A stretch of DNA of 64,000 nt from Desarmillaria ectypa (lineage: Eukaryota; Basidiomycota; Agaricomycetes; Agaricales; Physalacriaceae): positions 3,782,001 to 3,846,000 of the forward strand of contig JAUDYN010000003.1 of NCBI GenBank assembly GCA_030407005.1. Direction: 5' to 3'. Under the pieces are notes generated by a model. The model saw nothing but the letters and a program-made list of their open reading frames with translations, was not told the origin of the DNA and did not search any database. This document shows, piece by piece, positions 29,660 to 42,863 of the stretch. The position numbers and the translations under genes are program-made. Positions within the stretch are counted from its first letter, which is position 1. The number at the start of each line of letters is the position of its first letter.

Positions 29660-31464
29660 CTAGGACCTGCCCTTCATCCCGAACAACTCGTCAGGTCCAG
29701 TGAAGTGGTCTAAGATCTGAGGTATCGAGTGACGAAAGAATAACAGCGATGATAAAGAAAAGTGAGGAAACCTACAAAGTAAGCAAAGTTGAAGTTGATC
29801 AGTTACGAGCAGTTGACGTATTGACAGAACCCCTGACGGATCAAAGACTGACAGTATTTAGCGCAGCTCTCTCCGTTTTCACCGGTACCGTGAGCTGCCA
29901 ATACTCAGACTGGGTACTTGGGTGACAAAAACAGGGAAACATCAGTCTTGGGATGGGCACACTTGGGAAAGAGAAACTTTACTTACCAGGCTGTTCATCT
30001 TCGAGGATGAGAACTTAAAAACGTGCGGCCACTAGATCGTATTCGATGAGTAATGCAGGTAAAGAAAGCCGTAATGGCCCTCATTCGTTTGGAACTGACC
30101 GAATGTCAAGCTGTTCCAAGCCAGCCTCCCCAAAATGTCGAGGGTGTGCCTTAATCAGAAAAATGCCTATTAATAAAGTTGAAAATATTTGCGAGCGAGG
30201 GGCACAATAAGCAGAGCCAGGTAGCATTGAAGTTGTATCGTTGGTGATGAGAGCGATTTCAAATTTCAACCAGCGCGTCTATCACGTGGACAACCCTCGC
30301 GTTCGATCTTCTGTTCGCGTTCCAACTGTGTCCGTCTCTGTCTGTTTCCTCCTGGACTGACTTGTTTCTGACTACTTGCCCTCATCGTCCAGGAGCACCG
30401 CATTCGTGAAATTTCTTTTCGCTCATTTCAGGGGCCTCACATGTCACAGCTGAGACCAAGGCGTTTTTTTTTAAAAAATTGAAACCTCAAAAGGTTCTAT
30501 CGTAGCGAAGCCTTAAGCCAACTCAAAATTCATCCCGTAAAATAGGGAAATTTCAGGCTCTACCAGTGATATTCTATCTTATTCTGTTTTGACGTCTACT
30601 TTTCGCTGCACAAGCATCAATATGAATACTGCACGCCTCTCAAATCGTTGCTGTAGCCATACACAAACAAGTATTTCTGTCTTGCCTTCAGGACTGGCCT
30701 TGAGGAAGCTCTCATGGGTGAATTCTTCTTGCACTCACTTTTGAAACAGGGATCGGTGATTTTTATCAGCTATATCTAAATACTGACAAAAAATCTTACA
30801 CGTCAATAGGTAGGGTTTTCATAACGTACGCAAGCACTACATTCAAATACTCCGCAGCAATGCGCTTCTTTGTAGCGTAACAACGTATTCCTTTGTTGGC
30901 CACCTCCATTTCAGCGAGGTTCAATAGCAAGCTGCTTCTCAATATCTCGCAGGCTCCGAGGGTCCTTTGATATGCACCCCTGACGTTGCTTGATACCCGA
31001 GCTTCGTGCGGTGGCCACCGATTCGGAATGCCAAGCATGGTATTGATAATCATCAAGAGCGTGGAAATCCATCGACAAACGAATTCGAGGGTACTTGTAC
31101 GATGAGCTTGAGCGGAGTGCGGTGGTCACAATGGGGCTTCCTTCTTCCACGTGCACCAAGTTTACAAAGAAGGATAAGGTCATTCCCTACGTTATGGAGA
31201 GCAAGAACCATCCGACGAGAACTATCCGAGTCGCTCCTGGCCAGATCCCCGTTCGGAAGGTGATGGTAATCAAAATAAAGTTTGTGCCACAATTCTACCC
31301 AAAAGCGGCTCCGCGTGATTTCGGAGGCAAAGTTCGGATGCAATATCAGGGTCCAACTTCTACTATCACTATCCCCTTCTCCCTCTCTTTTGTTCTTGTC
31401 GTTCTTGCTTTCGATAATCGCACATTTCTACTCGACAGCCTATCTACAAAAAATTACTTCAACT
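29660..31464. other. Intergenic stretch with one dispersed repeat
   Basis: Contains the second copy of the dispersed repeat (30097-30330). A plus-strand ORF at 31095-31526 includes a stretch of coding-like composition (KNHPTRTIRVAPGQIPVRKV) that might be an exon of an unrecognised gene, but no motif supports it. An A/T homopolymer run lies at about 30465-30480. Nothing else is supported. Confidence 0.4.
30097..30330 (+). repeat. Dispersed non-coding repeat, copy 2
   Basis: Partner of 8414-8620 in the same orientation, 21.7 kb away. It carries an extra block (about 30125-30165) absent from copy 1, and keeps CpGs. Confidence 0.75.
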
Positions 31465-32286
31465 ATGGAAGGTGGACTTTCTCGGGCCGCACAGCGCAAA
31501 CAGAGGCTCTTGGAAATCGAGAATGAACAGAGGATGGAGGATGTAGAGGCACTGAGAATGACGGATGTACGTGTCATTTGCCGAGTTGGATATCTTCCAC
31601 GACTGATGGGCCTGTAGGAACAATGGCAGGTGTTGCTACGCTCATTTGCGACCGTGACTTCCGAGTTCTTTCCTCTCGATGGGCTGCAATGGACGCCAGT
31701 ATCGCTGAACAAACGCATACAGGTACGTTTGGCTTCCATATAAAACTGAATTTTGGGACTGAAAGAGGTGTAGGTGATGAAGCGAGTGGCGACGAAGGAA
31801 ACAGCGACGACGACCACCTTGGATGACCGCCCCGCCGCATCCCCCTCGCCACCTGCTCTTGCTTCCATCACAAACGCCACCCTCGGTTCCGCAGAAGACA
31901 CAGTCCGTATGTCGTCAGCGTCGTTATCTGCGTTCCTGACGTCGTATTATGCATCTCCTTCTCGCACCGGCGGACGGTCCAGGTCGCCTGTCAAGGGCCT
32001 ATTTACGGAGGAAGACGAGGCAACCTCTACCAACAGTGCAGATGACTCGACTGTCCGCGGTCGTCTCAGCCGGAAGCCAGGAAGCTCTGTGCCTGCGCCT
32101 ATCTCCACGTCAGCCAAACCGCTGGACGACGAAGAGCTACGTACACCTATCGTGCCATCTCATTATATATCTTTCGAACAGATGCCTCCCTCTTTTGAAC
32201 AACTCACTGCTACACCCTGTCCGTCGAGGAAGAGGAGACTAGATGAATCTCCTTCGTCTGGCACGAAGCGTTTGCATCACACATAG
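31465..32286 (+). CDS. Hypothetical protein with basic, probably nuclear, C-terminus
   Basis: Three exons (31465-31566, 31618-31722, 31774-32286) give 239 aa. Introns of 51 bp each use GTACGT donors and TAG acceptors, all in phase 0. Residues 1-70 are helical and charged (SRAAQRKQRLLEIENEQRM, then EQWQVLLRSFATVTSEFFPL). The rest is Ser/Thr/Pro-rich and ends with a basic cluster (SRKRRLDE...GTKRLHH) that looks like a nuclear localisation signal. I do not recognise the family. The clean splice sites and phase agreement argue that it is a real gene. Confidence 0.6.
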
Positions 32287-33003
32287 CTATCCTTATTGCT
32301 ATTTTGCTCAGCACTACACATACATACCCAACCCTGCAATGCATATGGATTTGCCGAACATGATATGGGGTGCTAAGACATTATCCGTCAACTTTCCTTT
32401 AGACCTTCAGACTCTCACCATAATGCGCGGTCACATGCAGTCGCGTCATCTGATCATGATGTTGATTGCATAGGGTCCGTCCTGCATATTGGATGGTAAC
32501 AGGCAAAATCCGTGGAGCCCAAACAAAGAATTCAAGTGAAATTTGCCGGCTTCACCATACCGAATCCTGTCAGTTTTCGATATGGCTAGTAAAAATTAGA
32601 TTAACATTTGGTCTCTTTCCCAATCATTCCTTGCCTCTTGATCAGTGCGAGATAGCCACCTGCCGGGAGAGGTAGCTGCTCCCTCTGGTTGTGATTACAA
32701 GCTTCCTCCGTCCGCGCCCAACGTTGCCCGGTTTCCTATCATGCTGCCTTGGCCAGGCATGCTCCCACGTCGAAAGACTTTCCGACTGGAGATATCATTG
32801 ATGGACGGGGCATCATATCAATGTTCCGTCTACAAAAAGTAATATCTGCTCTCCCGCTACTCTCCTCGTTATTCCAAAATGGCCACATGCTTGTCTTTCG
32901 CTTCTTCCGGCGACTCTTCACAGCTTCACGTTTGCAGAATAATTACACCGTTCGACCCTATAACTTCGATGCGTCCAACACAAGACTCCTTCGTCCGTGT
33001 CCA
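32287..33003. other. Intergenic stretch
   Basis: The 3' flank of the hypothetical gene and the promoter of the LEA-like gene. The frame of the downstream gene is open back to 32749, but that part shows no signal peptide or domain, so I leave it out. Confidence 0.4.
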
Positions 33004-33774
33004 ATGTTGTTCGGCTCCCTCTTCTTCTCTCTGGCCGCCTTGGTCTCTTGCACCCCAACCTCGTCGACAGGAGACCTTGTCGCTGGGCTTAGTATCGGAC
33101 CCATCTCCAATATCACTGTCGATATTAGTGTACGCCCTTCCATTGTACACTGTGAGATAAAACTGACGCTCGAATAGCTGAAATCGCTCGTCAATAATCT
33201 CGTCGAGTACGTTTTCCCGTCCCTTTTCAATCCTTACTCATCACTTCTCGATGCAGTGTCTCGTTCACTGGTACGCCCTCCTCCTCTCTCCCCCTCCGTC
33301 CAGTAACACCCGCCTAGTCACCAACTTCATTCCTGCCGAGCTCACTCTAGACCGTATCGTCGCCTCCGCCGGTGTGAACAATACCGAATACGCCTCTTTG
33401 GACCATAACTTCTCCCAGCCCATCGTCATCCCCTTCTTCGGTCATGCAGATTCTGGTAACATAGAGAACGTGTTGCTTACCAAGGGCGCATTGGCTTCGC
33501 TTGAAATCGTCCCACTGAAGTATTTGGATTTGCTCAATATGACTATGTATCTGAGGTGAGTGCGCTGCAGTGTATTTGGTTCCCCTTGTGCTGATTGGGC
33601 CGTGATAGGGCAGCGACGGTTTCTGGCAAAAACGGCATCCCGTGGAACCTTACGGGGCTCAAGCAGGACGATGTCTCGACTACGTGCGTATATTTATCGT
33701 CTGTTTTGGTAAAATCTCATTCAGTCCTTCCGGACAGCTACAAACTTTCTTTCGCGAAGGAAGATGCTCCATGA
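33004..33774 (+). CDS. Small secreted LEA14/WHy-like (DUF3712-type) protein
   Basis: Six exons: 33004-33129, 33178-33206, 33257-33270 (14-nt microexon), 33318-33555, 33609-33683 and 33738-33774; total 172 aa in frame. A signal peptide covers about residues 1-17 (MLFGSLFFSLAALVSCTP). The body shows the LEA14-type beta pattern common in basidiomycete secreted proteins: DVSFTVTNFIPAELTLDR, GVNNTEYASLDHNFSQP, GNIENVLLTKGALASLEI, YLDLLNMTMYLRAATV and TGLKQDDVSTTYKLSF. Acceptors were chosen to keep this pattern: CGCCTAG at 33317 rather than the earlier CAG, and GGACAG at 33737 rather than TTCAG. The role is unknown; a cell-surface or extracellular location is inferred. Confidence 0.72.
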
Positions 33775-34226
33775 TACCCGATGAGGTTTGGTCTGTGCAA
33801 TGGACGATTCTTACCGGATGTTTGTAGACCTGTTTTACCAGATACCAAGAAATACATATCTTGGCTCTATGTTTCCTGCCACGTCCAAAATGTATGCTTG
33901 CATTGATCGAATGAAATAGGCAAACCGGAACATTGTATCTACGGGCAATCAAAACTGAAGGTAATCTCCCGGTAGTCGCGCAATCGCTCTCGGTGAAGAC
34001 GGAGCATAGCCTCACATGGATAGTGTCAAAGACATCAATCGGCAGCAGGGAAAGCTTCGAGTCTAGCTGAAGAGATTTCGCTTCTGACTATATTAATACC
34101 TGTTTGTACATTGACAAGATCCCGATCTATGCCTAAAACATTCAAACCTAACAAGGACTTTCCAGAATTCCAGCCTTTATATCCGGTACATGCATCGGTT
34201 CCGCTGACAATCTGCTGGAACGTAAC
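33775..34226. other. Convergent 3' region between two genes
   Basis: Separates the stop of the LEA-like gene (plus) from the stop of the DUF6534 gene (minus). No gene or clear repeat is seen. Confidence 0.45.
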
Positions 34227-36153
34227 TCAGCCATTGGTACACTGATGTCCTGGAAAGAAGTTATGAGGCCCCCACTTCCGACTGAAAGATTGTGAGGTAG
34301 TATTTACTTGCTCGTGAGTTTGTATATCAGTAGCCACAGTACTCCGAGCTTTAAATCTCATAGATTCCAAAGCTGTACTTGGTAGGGACCCGCCACCGCC
34401 GCTCGAAGATATCACGATATTTTCTTGGTGAGCATTCCGCAGGTTCAGCCTAGACAAGGTAAGCCACAAGCGCGTATTGAAATAACAGATTACGTACATT
34501 GCCAGTAGTGAATTGAGATAAACTGGAAGCGTGTTAGAAAGACGGATCTACACTTTCACAAAACAGGAGACAATACCTCTTGGGAGCGGCGTCGCGATTC
34601 CGGTAGATACGAGAGAGCCGGGAATGGCCACGAACTGTAAGATCCTTGCGTCAGGTGGCCGGCTTCAGCACAACAAGACAGCGTAAGAACCGTGATAAGA
34701 ATCGTCACTGCACATATACTGGGCAGGCATCAGTTCGAGTTTTAGAAATGATCTAGTAAGGACTCACGTAGTAGCCAATCCGGACACGATAACAAAGCGC
34801 GATAGTACAAGAAGAGGCTTCGTCGTGCTACGTGAATTGTAAGCATGACACGAACCTGATATGAAAGCGGACCAACCTGGAAAAGTTCGAAATTGATCGG
34901 CTTTTAAGGAGGTAGAACGACATAGCTCCACATATGATGATGTCAACTCCCGCAGTGGTAGCCAAGAGCGCTTCAATGGATTTCTGTATCATCGTTTCAG
35001 CGGTGGAAAAGAAGCAAATGAATGGATTTCCGTACAGAAACCTTCGCAGAATCTTGATATGTTTTGATCGTATATCTGTTCGGTTACAAGGCTGAGTATG
35101 CTGGTATGACCGAGCCGACGGGGCCTTACATGGCATGGATTTCGTCTAGAACATGAAAATAGCGATAAGGGTCATGTAGATGTCCTTGTGTGGAAGTACT
35201 CACTGATGACAACGGCTAATACATCAGAACGGTAAGACGCGTATATCAGAATGGGTTGATGACAACCTACCAGTTGTGCCTGCTATAACAACCGCCTGGG
35301 AGTGCCATAATCAGCATTGAAATTTCATAAAAATTCGGGTGCAATGACTCACAATCAACCATGGGACTGTCTTATGAAAGAACCGCCCCACTAGAAGAAC
35401 AACTGAGTTATACCGTTCCGCAGAAGGCTTGAAGGGCGCACGTACACATCCATATTCTCACCGCATAAACACTATAACGAAGCGGTCAGCGCTTGTCAAA
35501 CGGAGGAGGAAAAGCTCCCACATATCTACGAGAAGGATGTTCAGACCCTGAACGAATCAAATCAGCGGGAGGTATCAGCGGCCAGAAAGAATCAGTATAC
35601 CAAGAACATGATATCTGTCTGATAAAAAACGGGTCAGAAAATGTAATATATTGACCGCCGCGTAATCGATCACCTTGAAGCTCCTTGAATACACTGTCAG
35701 CCACAATCGGCGACAAGAAGAGGCGGCGAACGTACCATACAATAGTCAACAGTGCTTCGGGATGTCCAAAGTTTTGGATCAAATAGTAGTACAGAGCATG
35801 CGCACAGAAAACGAGATAAAGGGTGTCGACGATCCTGGAAAACGTGTTATGTCGGGCTACCATAACTCTATAAATCGACGTACCAGAGAAGGCCAACCTG
35901 TTGAGTTGGATGAATCAAATTACGGGACGAGAAAAGTAAATGACAATGTCGTACTGCAAAACGATAGAACCACCAGTCATTCGGGAATCTGCTGAAATAT
36001 GTCATTGATTGCATGGCTGTGACTCCCCAAAACCTGCGGGAAAAATCATCGTAAGCCTAGAGGCTGAAGGCAGAGGATCGTGATAACGCACGCTGTAGCC
36101 ACTGTAGCGCCTATGTAGATCGCCCCCATAGTCGAAGTTATATCAGCAGACAT
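34227..36153 (-). CDS. DUF6534-type multi-pass membrane protein
   Basis: A heavily spliced minus-strand gene (a dozen or so exons) with short GT-AG introns. It starts MSADITSTMGAIYIGATVAT at 36153; the first exon ends at 36092. Successive exons give FWGVTAMQSMTYFSRFP, NDWWFYRFA, IVDTLYLVFCAHALYYYLI (about 35830), NFGHPEALLTIVW, SVYAVRIWM (about 35440), VGRFFHKTVPWLI, AVVIAGTT, GVDIIICGAMSFYLLKSR (about 34910), LVLSRFVIVSGLATT, CAVTILITVLTLS and VYLNSLLAMLNLR. The order and motifs (HALYYYL..NFG.P.AL; YLNSLLAMLN.R) match the DUF6534 family abundant in Agaricomycetes. The C-terminal tail is polar and ends at 34227. Function is unknown; a receptor-like role has only been speculated for such proteins. 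Confidence 0.78.
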
Positions 36154-37127
36154 GGCGGGCGATGATGCTGATAGGGATCAAGAGTGCTCCTTTAGTATTT
36201 ATACCAACGACACAAATCACCGGAGGTACCGGGATGATCATCAAAATTCCAAAACGACTCCGCTTGATGACCGGAGAGCGCTCGAGCACTGCGTGCAGCC
36301 ATCTCCGGTTTCTTGTTTCATTGGCGCTGCGCCCAGCAAGGACGTCCTGTCATAAGTAGATGCAATGGTTGTGTTTTTTTCTTTTACTGAATACTGAATC
36401 TCCGGAGGTGGATGGGGCATATGGATACTGAGACGATTAAAGCCAGAATTCGGTATCGGAAAGGCTTTGGAAACGAAACATACAGACAGAACAGGGAGTT
36501 TAGGAAAGATCTACTGATTGTTATTTCAGTGCACCATGTAGGCAGGTATTGAGAATGCGACTGTAGATGTTTTCCAGCTTAATGGATCTCGTGAGTGTTT
36601 GGTCGCGTATTCATATCACGAGAGACCGGAACAAATGATGATCTCCACAATCCGTGTCGTCATGACTTGTCCGTCCAAGAGACTAATATAAACTTAGTAA
36701 AGCTTTTGATAGCGCCTACCTCCTTGCTATATAAGAGACATCAGAATCGGGGAATTCTGCTCTCGGTGGATAATCGCGGCTTGCGGTTTCGTGTTTCATC
36801 CGTTGCTTCCACGCGAACATGTGTTGGGATTTGCAACTTCAAGCATGTGCCAGAAGATTCCCGAACCTTCGGTACCATCAATTTGGCACGATACTAGGAT
36901 ATAATTAGGTACTTTAGTAGAATATTCTAGATACATTCTGTAGTATTTAAGGAGCTCATCTCGAGCTCTAATAGCTAAAAATTTAGTATTCTCTACTCAG
37001 CAAGCCTCCCACTGCAGTTGTTACAACAACATGGCTGGAGAAATCAATGAGTAAACACTTTAGAAATCTAGGAACCACTGATGCATGCATTTTTGAGTCT
37101 GTATCGAAATATTTTTGCATAAATAGG
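36154..37127. other. Right edge of genic block
   Basis: No gene recognised; ORFs at 36152-36355 and 36595-36897 have no motifs. CpG content falls sharply at about 36,970, marking the start of the transposon block. Confidence 0.4.
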
Positions 37128-37390
37128 TGTTGTAAAATAGCATGTAATAGAGGTGATGAGCATAGTGGTAAACCACGAGACTTGACCATGTGGGAGAGGT
37201 TGGTAAGAATATATGAATTATTGGCAGGCTGGTCTGCCCAGTATATATACTACAAGGTATGTACTTCTAGAATATATTATTATCTACTAGTGTCCATGTT
37301 TGACTCAAGGAGAAAGTATGCAAAGGATTGCATGCTTCAATGTTATTCCAATTGCTGGGTTGCCATATGCAGCTAAGCATATCTTCAACA
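37128..37390 (-). repeat. Solo LTR of the Copia-1 family, inverted
   Basis: Reverse complement of the Copia-1 LTR (TGTTGTAAAA...TATCTTCAACA), slightly shortened, with an exact 5-bp duplication ATAGG (37123-37127 and 37391-37395). CpGs are almost all lost. It is a recombination remnant of a full element. Confidence 0.9.
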
Positions 37391-38576
37391 ATAGGATTGT
37401 ATGCACTGATGATAAGTTGTAACAGGCACATTATGTTAGATAACACTGCACCATGTGATCAGGCACATTTGCCCAGTGAGTTAGAACAGAGCAGTTTAAG
37501 TTTGCTTATAGGAAGAGAGGCAAATGAGTGAGGTATACTATGAAATCTAGCTACTTAAATAACATTCTGTATTTTCTAGTACTTTATTTCTTTTAATAAT
37601 TCTTTGCTCATCCTTTACTCAGCAGAACTTGGGCTAACTGGATATGGTGCCAGCTCACACAGCCACAGGGTCAACAATATTCCACACATTGGTACTCCAA
37701 GGCATAATGCAACCAAGTTCTGTAAAGTTGACAAAGTCAGACTGGTGCATCAATTCTCCTGGTGATTTAAGTATAGAGCAGAAGAAAGGAAGAAAGTAGA
37801 TCTTATGGAAAGATGTGTTGAGGCAGTGATTTGGCTTCTGCTGAACAGGTTATTTACTGAACCATGCTCTGGTCAGCTCTGTCTTTCAAGTAACTCTGTT
37901 TGTTGGTGTGTGTTGAGGATTTATCTAGTCTGTATCTAGTATTCTTATTATTTTGTTCTTGAACTTACTATATATATAGATTTTAACCCCTTTTATTATT
38001 ATGATTTTTCTTTGACCTTGTCACATCCATTAATATCTTATCTTATCTGGATGCTACCCCTTATCTAATCTACTATCTAGACATCCAGATTGCTTATATC
38101 ATCATAACTCATCCACAGTCACACAAGATAACTCTCAAGGACACATCCAATACATGCATAATCTCTTCTTGACTCTTCCACATTTCTGACCAGAACTTTT
38201 ATGCATATTGGCTAAAATACCTGAAGGCAGGGTTCTGCACTTCCTTTGGGTCTGATTAGCACACTAAAGCTAGACCAACCAGAGCTGTTTGACTGCAATG
38301 ATATAGACTCTGATGCTCTTAAGGTTTCAGACATGAAAACTACACAAAGTACACATTGGACTCTGACTCATAATACTTATCATTAGCATATGACATTTTA
38401 TATATAAGTAGGTGAAGCTGTGGCCTTAATTCCCAGCTTCAGACTAAAGTTTAATCTTATACTTTTTCTTGAAGTATCCTCTGACTTATATTTGCTTTAT
38501 TCTCCTTCTTCATACACTAAGACATTAGTTGCTGTACTCTGCATAGATTAGTGATATCACTATAGGTGTTAGACCC
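37391..38576. other. Decayed, CpG-poor sequence with an inverted LTR relic
   Basis: No gene. About 38,370-38,535 matches, inverted, the solo LTR at 23257-23727 (shared GTAGGTGAAGCTGTGGCCTT). Its boundaries are unclear, perhaps 37,995-38,560. Confidence 0.5.
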
Positions 38577-38971
38577 AGACTCTGGTATAATAATCAAGTA
38601 TAAACAAAGGGCTGTATTATGTTTCACAAGATGATTGTTACACAAGAATGAGAGTGCTAAGACTTAGTCTAGGTGAGGAGAGGAGTCAATGAGTAAGTTC
38701 AGTATAGATTAACTTTAGCTTGAAGCTGGAGAATATACAATGAGAGCTATACTACTTATATACTGAAATCCTAGTCCTAATAATAGAGATGAATAGTAGA
38801 TAATCATGCATAAAACAATAAAGACAATGGTATAAGTGTATGACCATCACAAGCTATAGCACAATGGCTCATTATCACTTGATAATAATGAGATGGTCAG
38901 TTCATAATCTGTGATTGGTGCTAAGATTAGATATAATAAGATTAGTGCCAAGATAAGATAAAATCATAACA
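38577..38971 (-). repeat. Gypsy-D LTR
   Basis: 395 bp with TGTTAG...TAACA ends, followed by ATACCCTCTTGTCAAGACAG, the counterpart of TTACCCCCTTGTTAAAGCAG after the other Gypsy LTRs. Confidence 0.75.
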
Positions 38972-41217
38972 ATACCCTCTTGTCAAGACAGATGTCCCAA
39001 CTGTCATTATACCTTCACCACCAGTCCTTCTAAGGGGGTTCCTCTCATGTTCTGTGCATTGTCATCTTCTCCATCTCTATCCTAGGTGTTGGCCCTCCAG
39101 TTCACTTTGATGAGGAGTTTCAGTTTTAGAATTTCCTTCTTATCATACCAGTATTCAACATATAGGTATTTCTTGACAAAATACTGTCATTTTATGCTAT
39201 TGCTCTTAGCATCAATAATTACTATAGTCTTAGCAGAAGCAATCACCACCACTTGGATTCTTACTGCTCTCTTCACCTTAAAGTGCTTGGCAATCACTCT
39301 TTTTATATTGCCTAAGTTCCTCTCTGCTACTCTTTGGTTTTCTTTAGGGCTATAGCCTTTGCACTTAACAAGGTAGTCCATGACTATCTTGGATAGTTAT
39401 CTCTTTCTTCCACAGACTTTTTATAGCTTGTTATCAAGAATAGTCTTGATCTTATATTCTTTTTTACCATAGATGATGTTCAGCAGAGGAGGTGGTGGTT
39501 GCTCTTGGTTAAGGAAAGCTGACAGAATATAGGCAGTAAGAATAGTCTTGTTAAAGACTGGGTATATTTTTCAAGCTGGTAGGAGTTTCAAGTTGTATGC
39601 AGAGAATCTATGCTTTTCAAGGATGGTGAAGGGGCTGACTCATTTGTCATTGAGCTATAAAGATTGGTAGTATTGAGCTAGACCTTCTGTCTGATCTAAT
39701 ATTTGACTGCTGCCCTCTTCTTCTTGTCATATTGAGTCTTCATTTGCTCTGTGGCCTTCTGTAAGGTGGTCTTGATCTTCTTGTAATACACTTTATATTG
39801 TCCTTGAATAATTCTGATGCAGGAGTATGAAGAGAAGAATGGGTGCTTGAGTCAGGAGTGAGTCAGGGGTTTTTTCTATAGTTGACCTGAAAGAGGCTTT
39901 TGCCCATAGCTGAGTGTACTCAGTTACTGTGCTGAAATGCTGCAAGTGACAGCCATTCAGGCCAGTCAGTCTGTCAGTAATTAATAAGTATCTGAAGATA
40001 TTTTTCCACTTCTTGCTTGATGTGTTCCATCTGACTATCTGTCTGAGGATGGAATGCTGTGGAGGCATTTCCCTTGATTTGGAGCATATTATACAGATAT
40101 ATGAGGAATTTGGACACAAATTGTAGTTCTCAGTCAGATATGACAGTTACAGACATACTATATTTGATATATACTTTGTCATGCAGAATCCTAGCTCATC
40201 CTTCAGATGAGAGTTCAGTGCTGCATGCAATGAGGATGATTGCTTTAGAGAAGCAGTCAACAATGACCAGAATAGTATTATAGCCACTGGAGAGAGAGAG
40301 TCCAGTGACTATATCAATGGATATGTGGGTCCAAGATTCTGAAGGAATCTCATTGGGATGGAGTGGTGATCACTTGGCTTGTATGCTCAACTTGGTCCTT
40401 GTGCAAGTCTTACATGCTCAAGAATATTCAGCTGTCTGTATCTCTTCTAGAAGATTGTCTACAACTTCTTTCACATAGTGCTTGTATATCTAATTCATCA
40501 GAATAGTGTTAGTGACCACTTTGCTCTTAACATCCTTGATGACCTTCTAAGTCCATTCAGTCTTAAAGGGTTTCAACCATTTGGTTTGCTTTTTTTCTGA
40601 GGGCACATGCTTTTCTGCTTCCCAATCTTTGACCTCCTTCTTCTGCTTCTTCTGATATCTTCTGAAGGCAGTGTTGTCTTCTTCATCAGAAACCTTGACT
40701 ATGCTGACTTTAGGCATTGTACCTTTATTGGGGACCCTCTGTCTCCTGTTCAGCCCACTTGATCCTTATGGGTAATTGAGCAAGTCATCTTTAGTCATTG
40801 AGGGTTTGTCTTTCTAGTATTTGGCCAGAATGGCATATTGGTTATGTGATTTCTTATGGGTCTGGTTGCAAGGAGGCAAAGTGGAGGGTATATTCAAATG
40901 CATATTATACACAGGCATATCTACAGAAATACTATAAGTCTAACCAGCAAGTTCTAAATGCACATCAGACTGTCCTTTCACTTAGCAAATAGAATCACTC
41001 ACTTCTTGGTGGCATCTTTTACCTCTTTAATCTTGGAGCTTGTAGCAGACTGGATTGTTGAGGCTCTTATTTTCTCCTTCTTGTTCCAGGATTGCTCTGA
41101 GCAGTCCTTACTATGATGTCTTTTTCTTCTTGCAGTAGAAGCATTTGCCCTCCACTTTGAGGGTATCAATATCTATTGGCTGTTCTCTTCCACTGTAATT
41201 GATATCAGTGTGCTGCA
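38577..41217 (-). mobile_element. Gypsy-D, old internally deleted chromovirus remnant
   Basis: Starts with an LTR (38577-38971, TGTTAGACCC...ATCATAACA), then minus-strand relics in Gypsy order: chromodomain (39187-39381, MDYLVKCKGYSPKEN), integrase core traces (about 40,000-40,450), a pol-linker stretch related to Gypsy-1 KVPDEEDNTAFR (about 40,680), and a CCHC knuckle CFYCKKK..HHSKDC (about 41,130). RT and RNase H are missing, so a large internal deletion is likely. No second LTR was found. CpG is almost absent, the most decayed state of the Gypsy copies here. Confidence 0.72.
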
Positions 41218-42863
41218 CTATATATATATATGTACCAAAGGCTTCTGCAAGCTAGTACTCATCACAGGACTAATAACACTCACCTACTGAGTTAACAGAA
41301 ATATAGGACTAGGATCTGCTAGAAATGAAGATTAGGGAATGATGGACTGCCATCTGTTGTTGGTAACCCACTTTTCCACTAGACCAGAAACTAGAGGACA
41401 ATAGACTGCCATCTGCACTACTATCCACTGTCAGTAACCTACTTTTCCACTAGACTAGGAATCACACCAGGCATAATAGACAGCTATCTGCCAGTGAAAG
41501 CCTGTGCCTCCATCTTAATATCACCAAGGATAGTGATCCCATATAGTTTCTCTCTAAGAGAATCTTTTAAGAGTGTAAAAAGAAGATAGAAATGATAGAG
41601 CAGATTGCTACTTGACAAGATTTTAGTAGAGTGGATAGGTATAGGGGTAGAAAGTTGGCTTGGTTCTAAGAAGTATAAAAGCACTAATGTAACTAGAGAA
41701 AAAAGAAAATCAAGCTCATAGCACACTAAAGGAATAAATTCCTTATCTAAACCTCCAGCTTAGCATACTTTAGCAGCCTCATGCCTAGTATTACTAGTGG
41801 ATAGTATAGAAGCTCATTGCTATTACCTTGAACTTGCTCTCAAAGCTCAATCTCTTGAAAGAACATAGAGTCCCACTCTTTCACTCTTCTCTGCTATCAG
41901 AAGCAGATTCATACTGATCTGAAGCAGATGGTTCTTGCATCTTCTCATATACTTACTGTATATAAAAGATCTTGCAAAAGTAAACTGTAATTCTCTCACC
42001 AGAGAGTTTGCCTCCCTTATAGCCAAAAAGTAAAAGGTCATACTAGGCAATTTCAGATGATGAAAGGCACAGAAAATAGTATACACACCTTATACAGGGC
42101 ATCCTCAATCATCACAAATTCCTCCTGAGTAAAATTGGTCAGATCAAAATCTTTCACTTAATGCCTGAGTGATAAGAAACTGGATATTTCTGCAGAATTA
42201 GGTAGCAGCAAAGGAGCAAATTTGATAGCCATAGCTTGCTATATACACAGGAAATCAATTGACAATAGTGATGGTGAGTAGGAAGGAGATAACAGAGAAG
42301 ATAACTAAAGTAATGAAATATCTCTTCTTGAGTGTAACAGATGGATAGATTATCAAGTCTGCAGAATCTGAGCACATTTCTATGATTGCTTCAATATGAC
42401 TTGACAAAGAGAAGGTCCACTGCAAGGATATACAGTCATCATGGTGGAAAGAAGGAAAGAGATGTGTGCTGTTACTTCCTCCTTTCTGGTATGATCACAA
42501 TCATAATTTATTATTAGACATTCTACTAATATGGCACTTACTGTGACAATAATTCTTGTTTTTTCTAGTCACATCTTTATGTGAGAGAGAGATGTTCTAG
42601 CTAACACTTGAATCTGTCTAGTGATTATACTGTCAGTGGCAAGTCTTTTGCTTCCAATGACAGTTTTTTACAAAAAATGACTGACTGTATGCTTTTATGC
42701 ATAGAATAAATCTAGTGAGAGGAAATGGATATGATGGTATCAAACTTGCAATATATGAAACATGCATTCATATTGTGTTCCCAGCCTTAGGGTGATTGTC
42801 TGAATGCAAGACAGCCCTTAAGATTATACATGTCTGCAGATCACATGGACTATAAGTCTAACA
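41218..42863. other. Decayed non-genic stretch with TA microsatellite and a short tandem duplication
   Basis: A (TA)n run lies at about 41219-41232. Around 41345-41470 a segment with GACTGCCATCTG and CTACTTTTCCACTAGAC is repeated about twice. The remainder is AT-rich and CpG-poor with short ORFs only, and nothing further is identifiable. Confidence 0.5.

Noticed and set aside
41218..41470. CRISPR-like spaced repeats
   Set aside because: Only about two imperfect copies of a segment with an adjacent TA run, in a eukaryotic transposon context.
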